Positions 29,948-42,064 of a stretch of 64,000 nt of DNA are shown one piece after another. Numbering within the stretch: the stretch's first letter is position 1; every line of letters starts with the position of its first letter. Location of the stretch: NCBI GenBank assembly GCA_025642075.2, contig JAODUO010000475.1:22501-86500 (forward strand). The letters are read 5' to 3'. This DNA is from Ridgeia piscesae (Eukaryota > Annelida > Polychaeta > Sabellida > Siboglinidae). The notes below the pieces were generated by a model. It made no database searches, was not told the origin of the DNA, and saw only the letters and a program-made list of their open reading frames with translations. The position numbers were made by a program, and so were the translations under genes.

Positions 29948-32669
29948 AGAGACGAGATGAGGATGTTGAGATGGATGTGTTGAGTAACATAAATTACAAG
30001 AAGCAAGGATAGAGACGAAAGAGATGAGGATGTTGAGATGGGTGTGTGGAATAACATAAATTACAAGAAGCAAGGCTAGAGACGAAAGAGATGAGGATGT
30101 TGAGATGGGTGTGTTGAGTAACATAAATTACAAGAAGCAAGGATAGAGACGAAAGAGATGAGGATGTTGAGATGGGTGTGTGGAGTAACATAAATTACAA
30201 GAAGCAAGGCTAGAGACGAAAGAGATGAGGATGTTGAGATGGGTGTGTGGAGTAACATAAATTACAAGAAGCAAGGATAGAGACGAAAGAGATGAGGATG
30301 TTAAGATGGGTGTGTGGAGTAACATAAACGACAAGAAGCAAGGCTAGAGACGAATGAGACGAGGATGTTGAGATGGATGTATGGAGTAACATAAATGAGA
30401 AGAAGCAAGGATAGAGAAGAATGAGACGAGGATGTTGAGATGGATGTATGGAGTAACATAAATGAGAAGAAGCAAGGATAGTGAAGAATGAGACGAGGAT
30501 GTTGAGATGGATGTATGGAGTAACATAAATGAGAAGAAGCAAGGATAGAGAAGAATGAGACGAGGATGTTGAGATGGATGTATGGAGTAACATAAATGAC
30601 AAGAAGCAAGGCTAGAGACGAATGAGACGAGGATGTTGAGATGGATGTATGGAGTAACATAAATGAGAAGAAGCAAGGATAGTGAAGAATGAGACGAGGA
30701 TGTTGAGATGGATGTATGGAGTAACATAAATGAGAAGAAGCAAGGATAGAGACGAATGAGATGAGGATGTTGAGATGGATGTATGGAGTAACATAAATGA
30801 CAAGAAGCAAGGCTAGAGACGAATGAGACGAGGATGTTGAGATGGATGTATGGAGTAACATAAATGAGAAGAAGCAAGGATAGAGAAGAATGAGACGAGG
30901 ATGTTGAGATGGATGTGTGGAGTAACATAAATGACAAGAAGCAAGGATAGAGACGAATGAGACGAGGATGTTGAGATGGGTGTGTGGAGTAACATAAATG
31001 AGAAGAAGCAAGGATAGAGACGAATGAGACGAGGATGTTGAGATGGGTGTGTGGAGTAACATAAATGAGAAGAAGCAAGGATAGAGACGAATGAGACGAG
31101 GATGTTGAGATGGATGTATGGAGTAACATAAATGAGAAGAAGCAAGGATAGAGACGAATGAGACGAGGATGTTGAGATGGATGTATGGAGTAACATAAAT
31201 GACAAGAAGCAAGGATAGAGACGAATGAGACGAGGATGTTGAGATGGATGTGTGGAATAACATAAATGACAAGAAGCAAGGATAGAGACGAATGAGACGA
31301 GGATGTTGAGATGGATGTGTGGAGTAACATAAATGACAAGAAGCAAGGGTAGAGACGAATGAGACGAGGATGTTGAGATGGATAGGTGGAGTAACATAAA
31401 TGACAAGAAGCAAGGACAGATACGAATGAGACGAGGATGTTGAGATGGATAGGTGGAGTAACATAAATGACAAGAAGCAAGGATAGAGACGAATGAGACG
31501 AGGGATGTTGAGATGGATGTGTGGAGTAACATAAATGACAAGAAGCAAGGATAGAGACGAATGAGACGAGGATGATGAGATGGATGTGTGGAGTAACGTT
31601 AATGACAAGAAGCAAGGATAGAGACGAGTGAAACGAGGATGTTGAGATGGGTGTGTGGAGTAACATAAATGACAAGAAGCAAGGATAGAGACGAATGAGA
31701 CGAGGATGTTGAGATGGATGTGTGGAGTGACATAAATGACAAGAAGCAAGGATAGAGACGAATGAGACGAGGATGTTGAGATGGATGAGTGGAGTAACAT
31801 AAATGACAAGAAGCAAGGATAGAGACGAATGAGACGAGGATGTTGAGATGGATGTGTGGAGTAACATAAATGACAAGAAGCAAGGATAGAGATGAATGAG
31901 ACGAGGATGTTGAGATGGATGTATGGAGTAACATAAATGACAAGAAGCAAGGGTAGAGACGAATGAGACGAGGATGTTGAGATGGATGTGTGGAGTAACA
32001 TAAATGACAAGAAGCAAGGGTAGAGACGAATGAGATGAGGATGTTGAGATGGATGTGTGAAGTAACATAAATGACAAGAAGCAAGGATAGAGACGAATGA
32101 GACGAGGATGTTGAGATGGATGTGTGGAGTAACATAAATGACAAGAAGCAAGGATAGAGACGAATGAGACGAGGATGTTGAGATGGGTGTGTGGAGTAAC
32201 GTAAATGACAAGAAGCAAGGATAGAGACGAATGAGACGAGGATGTTGAGATGGATGTGTGGAGTAACATAAATGACAAGAAGCAAGGATAGAGATGAATG
32301 AGATGAGGATGTTGCGATGGATGTGTGGAGTAACATAAATGACAAGAAGCAAGGATAGAGACGAATGAGATGAGGATGTTGAGATGGATGTGTGGAGTAA
32401 CATAAATGACAAGAAGCAAGGATAGAGACGAATGAGATGAGGATGTTGCGATGGATGTGTGGAGTAACATAAATGACAAGAAGCAAGGATAGAGACGAAT
32501 GACATGAGGATGTTGCGATGGATGTGTGGAGTAACATAAATGACAAGAAGCAAGGATAGAGACGAATGAGATGAGGATGTTGAGATGGATGTGTGGAGTA
32601 ACATAAATGACAAGAAGCAAGGATAGAGACGAATGAGATGAGGATGTTGAGATGGATGTGTGGAGTAAC
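29948..32669 (+). repeat. 67-bp minisatellite (about 40 copies) derived from LINE coding sequence
   Basis: The unit reads AGAGACGAATGAGACGAGGA, TGTTGAGATGGATGTGTGGA, GTAACATAAATGACAAGAAG, CAAGGAT. In one frame this is TNE-M/T-RMLRWMCGVT followed by a stop and KKQ-like codons, i.e. the conserved MRMLRWMCGVT block of RTE-type elements. Because 67 is not a multiple of three, all frames cycle and the opposite strand shows frames of over 700 codons, which are artefacts. The last unit runs straight into the normal continuation VTKKD. Confidence 0.96.
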
Positions 32670-33510
32670 AAAGAAAGATTAGATCAAAAACGAATGTAAT
32701 ATATTAGAGGAACAACCAGACTAACTTACGCATCCAGAAATGTGATGGGAAGGGACGAAGAACACACTGACTAGAGACTGATGACAGATATACGTGGAAG
32801 AAGACGAAAAAGACCAAGTGGAAAGACGCGTGTAAAAGAGACATGAACACCGTGGGTCTCAATGCAGTCTCTGTGACAGACGGGGCGACATGACATGGAG
32901 GAAGAACACCAACAGTCGTACCAGCTACCCAATATGATGAAAGGGAAAAGCCAGGGAAGACGGAGAAAACAACAAACGTAAGACGGCACTGTCTTTATTT
33001 CAACAATTTACTGAAAAGAACCGCATAGCATGCAACAGTGTCAAAATGTCACGATAACTCGAAGATGACATTGTAATCTACCTTGCCGTCTAGTTGAACC
33101 GCCTAAATGAAAACGTCTGTTCATATATTATTAACCATTGTTTTGGTAACAGGATTAGTCAATCTCAAAATCGATGTTATTTATGTTTAACAGATCTAGT
33201 AATGACCAAACTTTGGCGCAGCAAAGGAGACCGTCATATTTCAAGTGTTGAATTGCAACATTCCACGTTTTTTCAGGTTATTAATTAAACAACTTTGCAA
33301 CAAAATGTAACAGAAATACTTTAATTTTATGTTGCTCTACTTAGGATTTACAAATGCAATATAAAATGAAGTCCTTGCATTTAGTCTTGATGTCATTTAT
33401 CGTTCGTCCGCAAGAAGCCTATGGCGTTCTAAAAGGGTTTACCTGTTGACATTCCAAGACGTACCAGGGATATCTCGTTGCCCAGGAATCAGAAATCGCT
33501 GCAAATCCCG

Positions 33511-33699
<189 letters not shown>

Positions 33700-34259
33700 G
33701 GAATTTTAAATGAGCTTTGGGAATGTGATTTGAAAGCATTTGGTGAACCTCACAGAGTGCAGTCAGTGTTTCATATGTCCCCTCCATCCCATACACAAAA
33801 TATTCAACATGTTCCGATGCCTAAGTATATGGCGTGTTAACCAAACCGGCAATTCGTCGCAATTAATGTGGGTACATATTACTTCAATCTTTCATTTCGG
33901 TCAGGAAAAATCCTATTAGAAAAAAATTCTCGTCGAGCTGGGTATAACGCAGTAAATAGCAGTGAAACGGAAGCTGTGTGAGATTTCCTGTTTTTTCGTA
34001 GTTGGCTAAACACCCAGTAATGCCTCGATAATAAAATGCAACACTGGTTTCGGTTGCCGATGTCAAACCAATGCACTAAGACGTAATCATGCAACAAATG
34101 TCACAACCAACTGTGACAGTCGAAACATTACCTTGTAGTCCGGGATCAATGGTTATCCTGTTGAATGTTTGCAAATCAAACTTTTCGTTGCGTGTCGTGA
34201 AGTAGACGATGTCGCTTCTCTGTCCAAACTTAGTACGACCCTCTCCGCACGTTACAAAC

Positions 34260-34640
34260 GACAACTACGACGTCAACCCGCGCGACCGACACTAAATACG
34301 GCGACCCGTGGTTGGTGTCAGCGCGAAAAACGGTCTCGCTGACACCGCGAGCTAATGACCCTTAATGAACGATTCTCTCTCGCTAACGGCCGCTATTGTA
34401 CAGCGCAACAAGTCACGGCTGGCTGCCCGGGACAGGTGCCACTCGCTCGGCGCACTTCGGCAGCGATGTCTGCTAATCCACTTGTCGCGTCTCGGACGAG
34501 TTCGTCGCTATAAAGATCTGCTCAGTAGCGCGCTTTTGTTTGTCGGATTACGTAGGGGTGCCATGTTGTTCCACCGATTAAGAGGCCGTTAATTCCTGTT
34601 ACTAATTAACGCCGTATGACGAGCGCCAATTAAAAGGTGT
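34260..34640. promoter_or_regulatory. Candidate promoter or enhancer block upstream of FoxQ2
   Basis: A CpG-rich island in AT-rich surroundings, about 5 kb upstream of the FoxQ2 ATG. It holds paired Otx/bicoid-type sites (CTAATCC at 34472, GGATTA at 34545), further TAAT cores (CTAATGACC, TTAATGAACG, CTAATTAACG) and a 10-bp perfect inverted repeat at 34314-34346. Since FoxQ2 probably has an untranslated first exon, this block could be its promoter. This is inference from composition and motif clustering. Confidence 0.3.
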
Positions 34641-34649
34641 CTATCCGTT

Positions 34650-34650
<1 letters not shown>

Positions 34651-34691
<41 letters not shown>

Positions 34692-34863
34692 TGGTGCGTG
34701 CGTGCGTGCGTGCGTGCTGCGTGTGCGTGTGCGTGCGTGCGTGCGTGTGCGTGTGCGTGTGCGTGTGCGTGTGCGTGTGCGTGTGCGTGTGCGTGTGCGT
34801 GTGCGTGTGCGTGTGCGTGTGCGTGTGCGTGCGCGTGCGCGTGCGCGTGCGCGTGCGAGTGTG
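34651..34863. repeat. (GT)n/(GTGTGC)n microsatellite
   Basis: GT run, GTGC units, then about 20 perfect GTGTGC hexamers ending in (GCGTGC)n. Strict purine/pyrimidine alternation throughout. Confidence 0.97.
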
Positions 34864-35699
34864 TAATATGTAAGTGTGTCTATGTGTGCGTTGCTTATGT
34901 GTTTATATATATGCATGCGCATATGTGTGTGTGTTTTACGTGTGCGGGTGTGTATGTGTGTGTGTTGGTCTGTTCTTGTGTTTTGTTTGTTTATGTATGT
35001 GTGTTTGCGTCTCGGTGTGTGGGTGCATGAGTGTGTGGGTATGTCTGTGTCTATGCATGCGTGCGTGTGTGCGCGGTGGGATGGATGTATGCGGGTGTGT
35101 GTGCACATGTGAAATACCAAGAATTTTAAACATTCATTAGAAGCTTTAACCAGTATTATGGGGAAATGCTTAGGCTCATGTGTGCAATTGTGTAAGGCTA
35201 TGTTGTTTAATCGAGAAAAAACACGGGAATTTACAACCAAACAAGAAAACATAATTTCCATTCGATCACGTCACAGATGACACGTACTCAGCGGCAGTCC
35301 ACTTGCGTAAAACTTCGTAACGGAGTCAGACAGACGCCATTGTTCCCCGAGCATTTCCGGCGGTTCAGTTTATTAGCGCTGGAATTGCGCGTTCACAGTT
35401 TGTCCGATACTCAACGGGACCGAAGAACCCGGAGACCGACTGAGGTACGACCCGGCGCTGAGACGGGAGACTCGGCCCAGTCGTCCCGGACAGCGCTCGG
35501 CGGGCGGCAGTGTCGTCTGCTCCGGGTGAACTGTGGCGCGAAGTGGACCGCAGCACGCGGGGGTCGTCAACGCTGATTCGTCGCTAATTGTGACACAGTT
35601 GTAAATGTCAACATTACGGAGCAGACAGTTGATTCCGTGTAATTAGTCTCCCTTGGCGATCTGATATATTTGGTTGGTCGACTTTGTTTTCCTGCGTCA

Positions 35700-36306
35700 T
35701 TGTAAAACAACTACAAACGAGAGCTGCTAGACTCATATCGGGATCTAGTCTTAGGGGAAAACAGAAACGCTATGTTTAAATCACTAGGCTGGTTGTCACT
35801 ACAGCAAAGAAGGCATTTTAACAAATGTGTTCTTATGTGTATAAATAGTTTAGTACCACAATAATTGTGTGATATGTTTACATCAAAATTAATAATCATT
35901 CATACAATACAAGAAACTCCCCAAAACCAGAATAGCCTACTACCAATGCAGTTTCAATGTGTCTAGTTTGAAAATATGGAATAGATTACCACTTGAATCG
36001 AAACAGCCCTTCTGTTCCTAACTCCAAGAGAACCCTCCACAAATATGTGAATGCTAAAGCATTTTTAAAAATGCACATTGTTCTTATCTGTTTCATGTAT
36101 GTTAACATTGTTTTATTTAAATTTACTTGTTTTACTTCTTTGTATTTTATGTACGTATTTATTTATTGTCATTATTTTTAACTGACCCTTTATAAATATC
36201 TGATCGCATGATATATGAATGTTGCAAATGATGCGTGAATGGCTTAGCCGTTGAAAATAGTGTAAACCAAGAATGTCACCGAGCAAAAATAAAGTTATCA
36301 ATCAAT
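35700..36306 (+). mobile_element. 3' end of a CR1/L2/Jockey-type LINE (degraded)
   Basis: Across frameshifts it reads LQTRAARLISGS, FKSLGWLSLQQRRHFNKCVL, a HSYNTR-like piece, SLKIWNRLPLES and NSKRTLHKYVNA. This series of C-terminal motifs (LGW-PL--RR, YNTRN, IWN-LP, FK--L--YL) is typical of CR1/L2/Jockey LINE polymerases. It ends with AATAAAG and TTATCAATCAATTA, a plausible 3' terminus with a short tandem tail. 5' truncated. Confidence 0.75.
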
Positions 36307-36530
36307 TAAAACAACATTTTATAGATACCACCAAGACGTCCGATAAACAACGCTGAACACATTGCTGGTGTAGTTCACACAGACGCTGTTTTTACATAGC
36401 GGGCGGTTACATTGTATGTATGTGTTATATTCGCCGATATATTGAAATTACGAGCAGTGACGTCAGTTCCGGTGTGGTCGTGATTCATGTTCGCAGTGAC
36501 GGCCTGTCTGGAGACAAATATACTGGTTAA

Positions 36531-36632
36531 TACACACACGCAAGCACGTACGTATGAACACAAACGCACACAAGCGCATACACACACATACACACATGTG
36601 TGCAAGCACATATGTATGCAAGCACTCACTCA

Positions 36633-36668
<36 letters not shown>

Positions 36669-39600
36669 CCCACAAGCCTACACGCATGCGGGCGCACACT
36701 CCAAGCACGTATGTAACACCAGCACTCACGCACGCACGCACGCATACAGATACATAAACACACTCACGCACGCACACACGCACACACGCACACACGCACA
36801 CACGCACACACGCACACACGCACACACGCACACACGCACACACGCACACACGCACACACGCACACACGCACACACGCACACACGCACACACGCACACACG
36901 CACACACGCACACACGCACACACGCACACACGCACACCCCACACACGCACACACGCACACACGCACACACGCACACACGCACACACGCACACACGCCACA
37001 CACGCACACAGCACACACGCACACACGCACACACGCACACACGCACACACGCACACACGCACACACGCACACACGCACACACGCACACACGCACACACGC
37101 ACACACGCACACACGCACACACGCACACACGCACACACGCACACACGCACACACGCACACACGCACACACGCACACACGCACACACGCACCCACACACGC
37201 ACACACGCACACACGCACCCACGCACACACGCACACACGCACACACGCCCCACGCACACCCACACACGCACACACGCACACACGCCCCACGCACACACGC
37301 ACACACGCACACACGCACACACGCACACACGCACACACGCCCCACGCCCCACACGCACACACGCAAACAAGCAAAGCAACACCCCAAAACGCACACACGC
37401 ACACACGCACACACGCACACACGCACACACGCCCCACACGCCCCACACGCACACACCCCCACACACACGCCCCCACACGCACACACGCACACACGCACAC
37501 ACGCACACACCCCACACGCACACACGCACACACGCCCCACGCACACACGCACACACGCCCCACGCCCCACGCACACACCCCACACGCACACACGCACACA
37601 CGCACACACGCACACACGCACACACGCACACACGCACACACGCACACACGCACACACGCACACACGCACACACCACACAGAAACGCACCCCCACGCACAC
37701 ACCCACACGAATACGCACGCACGCACGCAACACCACACACACACACCACCACGCACCACGAAAGAACCCAACAGACCACGCACAACGCACCACGCACCGG
37801 GCCCCCCCGCCAAAAACGCACACCGCCACCGCCACCGCACACCGCCACACGCCCCACACGCACACACGCACACACGCACACACGCACACACGCACACACG
37901 CACACACGCACACGCACACACGCACACCGCCACACGCACACACGCACACACGCACACACGCACACACGCACACACGCACACACGCACACACGCACACACG
38001 CACACACGCACACACGCACACACGCACACACGCACACACGCACACACGCACACACGCACACACGCACACACGCACACACGCACACACGCACACACGCACA
38101 CACGCACACACGCACACACGCACACACGCACACACGCACACACGCACACACGCACACACGCACACACGCACACACGCACACACGCACACACGCACACACA
38201 CGCACATACGCACACACGCACACACGCACACACGCACACACGCACACACGCACACGCACACACGCACACACGCACACACGCACACACGCACACACGCACA
38301 CACGCACACACGCACACACGCACACACGCACACACGTAAGATTGATCGCATGACAGGCAGGACGGACGATTCGGCACATGTAGCTCGCCGGCACGCACAC
38401 ACGCACACACGCACACACGCGCACACGCACGCATGCACGCACGCACGCGCACGCGCGCACACGCACACACGCACACACGCACACACGCACACACGCACAC
38501 ACGCACACACGCACACACGCACACACGCACACACGCACACACGCACACACGCACACACGCACACACGCACACACGCACACACGCACACACGCACATGTAC
38601 ACAAACACCACTACGGTTTTTGAACTTACAATACGTGTACACGCGCACACGCAAACACGCAAACACGCAAACACGCATACACGCGCACGCGCGCACGCGC
38701 GCACACGCACACACGCACACACGCACACACGCACACACGCACACACACGCACACACGCACACACGCACACGCACACACGCACACACGCACACACGCACAC
38801 ACGCACACACGCACACACGCACACACGCACACACGCACACACGCACACACGCACACACGCACACACGCACACACGCGCACATACGCGCACACGCGCACAC
38901 GCGCACACGCGCACACGCGCACACGCGCACACGCGCACACGCGCACACGCGCACACGCGCACACGCGCACACGCGCACACGCGCACACGCGCACACGCGC
39001 ACACGCGCACACGCGCACACGCGCACACGCGCACACGCGCACACGCGCACACGCGCACGCGCACACGCGCACACGCGCACACGCGCACACGCGCGCACGC
39101 GCGCACGCGCGCACGCGCGCACGCGCGCACACGCACACACGCACACACGCACACACGCACACACGCACACACGCACACACGCACACACGCACACACGCAC
39201 ACACGCACACACGCACACACGCACACACGCACACACGCACACACGCACACATTACACACGCACACACGCACACACGCACACACGCACACACGCACACACG
39301 CACACGCACACACGCACACACGCACACACGCACACACGCACACACGCACACACGCACACACGCACACACGCACACACGCACACACGCACACACGCACACA
39401 CGCACACACACGCACACACGCACACACGCACACACGCACACACGCACACACGCACACACGCACACACGCACACACGCACACACGCACACACGCACACACA
39501 CGCACACGCACACACGCACACACGCACACGCACACACGCACACACGCACACACGCACACACGCACACACGCACACACGCACACACGCACACACGCACACA

Positions 39601-39783
39601 CGCACACGCACACACGCACACACGCACACACGCACACACGCACACACGCACACGCACACACGCACACACGCACACACGCACACACGCACACACGCACACA
39701 CGCACACACACGCACACACGCACACACGCACACACGCACACACGCACACACGCACACACGCACACACGCACACACGCACACAC
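36531..39783. repeat. 3.2-kb (ACACACGC)n-type array with strict purine/pyrimidine alternation
   Basis: From about 36763 the sequence is an almost unbroken octamer ACACACGC array. A GCGCACAC sub-array runs at about 38875-39105 and (GCGCAC) sub-units lie near 39090-39130. Degenerate GCCCCAC interruptions occur at 37200-37860. Two unique islands, at about 38336-38395 and 38594-38640, break the array. Nearly every base alternates purine and pyrimidine. The six frames give long Thr-His-Arg or Cys-Val-Arg 'proteins' that are not real. Confidence 0.98.
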
Positions 39784-40692
39784 TCTACGGCACAAAGTAC
39801 TTAGCGGTAGTAATTAGTGGCGGGGAACTCCTGAACAGAGCCTACGCAATTAGTGTTGACACGAACTGTTTTTGAGCAATAACTAAATAGCGAATTCAAC
39901 TAGTAATCAAATTATCGGGCTAATTACAAATGTACAATATAATAAAGACAACATAATTATGTTAAGACAAACGCCTAACTACACTTTTGTACACAGATGC
40001 AAATATGTTCTACTGTTAATGTACCATACAGGTTTGAAATCCGTTCATTTGAAAGTCAATCATTTGGTCCGGTGGTCCCAGAACATCAACGACCCCAGAA
40101 GAGTCCATAAAAGCAGACAACGCATAACCACTATTCTGGCCATAATCTCTTAAATGCAGTTGGAACTATAACACTATCATCGTTATGTATTCTGTGTCAT
40201 AGCAGCAAGAACACGATGAGTTTCTTAAGAAAGCCTTGTCTTGCATTCCTCGTCTCAACGAGATCACCAAGTTCGACCAATGGGAGGCGACAAACCTGCA
40301 AATTTCGTCACAGCACGTTGCGTTGACGCCAGTAATCCGTTTTGCAACAACGTCATACAGTCCACTTCAACTTGGCTGCTGCGCGCGCTTGACCAGGCAA
40401 GTAGAAGAGGGAATGATTCGCATAAACCCTACCAAGATATTGCCGACAAAGACCGTTTAAACGGTATCCTTGTCGCTCGGAAAGCAGTGCGCTGATTCCT
40501 AGAGCCAGACTGCTGTGAATTTGGTGATAGTAAACTTAAATTAGTGATGTTATACCCCTCGGCTTATCGGGTGCGGATTCCAACAATAGCAACACAGATG
40601 ACAACTACAATACTAACTGTGATAACATCCTAATCACAGTTGTTAACAACAAAACAACAAAACTGATAACAACAACTATGAAACTGCAAGGA

Positions 40693-40858
<166 letters not shown>

Positions 40859-41633
40859 AAAAACAAAGCCAACTAAGTCTTGCTGCTTTGAAATTGCTAC
40901 AGCGGCAACCTTAACAACACAAACAACTACAGTGACAACAACAACTATAAAACAGCAATAATCATAACAACAACAACAACAACAACAACAAATTGCTACA
41001 GTTTTGGACGTACAATCCACGGCTACAGTAACGTGCACCCATCATCGGTTAATTAGCAGGTTTGCAGTTATAATTTAGTAGCACTTGTGACAACAATCAT
41101 ATTGCGCCACTTAGTTCTCCGTGCAGCAGAGACATAATACCACGTGCCTTGTAGTTACTGGACACATGTAATCGGATTAGCAAAATTCGCGCGCATAACG
41201 AGTCTATGCTTAAGTGGGATCAGTCGTTTGCAGCTATTATCGACACCAGAGTTCGACTTCGTTTTGGCAACGAACAACACACGGCTTGTGGCACTTTGTT
41301 TGTCGCCATGTTAAGAGTTGAGTTACTTGTATCAGCAAATATTGGCCCGCGTCGTATATACAAACAGTCAAACACAAACGTTAATAGTTAACACTTGCCA
41401 AAGCTCCCTACTGGTCAGATAATAGCCCCAAATGTTTTTTTCTCAGTAGCAGAGCGATCTTCACCCGTTTTGGCAAAGACCATCTTCAGATTTCTTCAAG
41501 AATCAAACTTTTTGTCTTTGTGTCTGCCATATTTCAGGTATCGAAAACAGCCCAATGAGCAGTTTCACACCAGTTGGTCTGCAATAAAGCCCTGGGTCCG
41601 TTTATCTACTAGGTCCGTTCATCAATATGCCAC

Positions 41634-42064
41634 ACTGTTCCTCATACGCTTGTAGCAACAGTACAGGGAAAGACAGTATCATAAACTGTCTTTCTTGTTA
41701 CTCTTTGAATCGACCAGAACTGAAACAGTGGTCCGAGAGATTCGTTGGGACAGTCATAGACACAGTGCGGTTGCCAGACGACCGGGTTGAATTGGCCTAA
41801 GATATGTGAGAGAAGTTTGGCGGCTGTTGGTGGTCGTTTTCATGGTTATGTCAGAAAGTAAAAGATAGTATGCACAATTCATGCCGACCAAGTCGACTTC
41901 CCTACGTCGTTCTGTTGATAAAATGGCGTAGTCCACGTTCGATGGCTATGTGTTCTAAATTGTTTATTCTTGTAAACTGCTGACATTAAAAATATGATTG
42001 TTGTTGGAAATTTGTAATTTTTTATCAACTCTGATAGGCCCACATCACAAAACCGTTGTCTTTT
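41634..42064 (+). repeat. Dispersed repeat, copy 2 of the pair with 18085-18475
   Basis: Same order of outer blocks as copy 1, but the inner segment AAGTTTGGCGGCTG (about 41815-41850) is the reverse complement of the CAGCCGCCAAACTT block in copy 1. It is followed by TTATGTCAGAAAGTAAAAG, the same end seen in the element at 1127-2047. Confidence 0.6.

Larger units (their letters stand above)
29285..32985 (+). pseudogene. RTE-like LINE reverse-transcriptase fragment, broken and expanded by two arrays
   Basis: A 5'-truncated relic of a non-LTR retrotransposon. In shifting frames it reads VRSVAGESSNC, then VGLLQGSALSPYQ, then LTEKVIKDAPESITFAGDIV with LCGQ (the catalytic FADD is FAGD here), then LEERAMRVSRP, YLGYVVEEKGGMETGFKQRV, MRMLRWMC and VTKKD. 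The C-terminus is still clear: EDEKDQVE-like basic stretch and KDACKRDMNTVGLNAVSVTD then WRKNTNSRTSYP. This order is that of RTE-clade polymerases. Several stops and frameshifts make it inactive. A pentamer array splits the part after LCGQ, and a 67-bp minisatellite replaces the MRMLRWMCGVT region. It lies immediately upstream of the FoxQ2 coding start, probably in a 5' UTR intron or the promoter flank. Confidence 0.85.

Noticed and set aside
30301..32671. Opposite-strand frames of 770 and 775 codons with LLHTSISTSSSHSS-type repeats
   Set aside because: They arise because the 67-bp unit has no stop on that strand and three units make 67 codons; the sense strand is LINE-derived.
36487..39804. 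Frames of up to 1105 codons rich in Thr-His-Ala-Arg (+) or Cys-Val-Arg-Ala (-)
   Set aside because: Pure translation of the ACACACGC array in both directions; no unique sequence, no splice structure.
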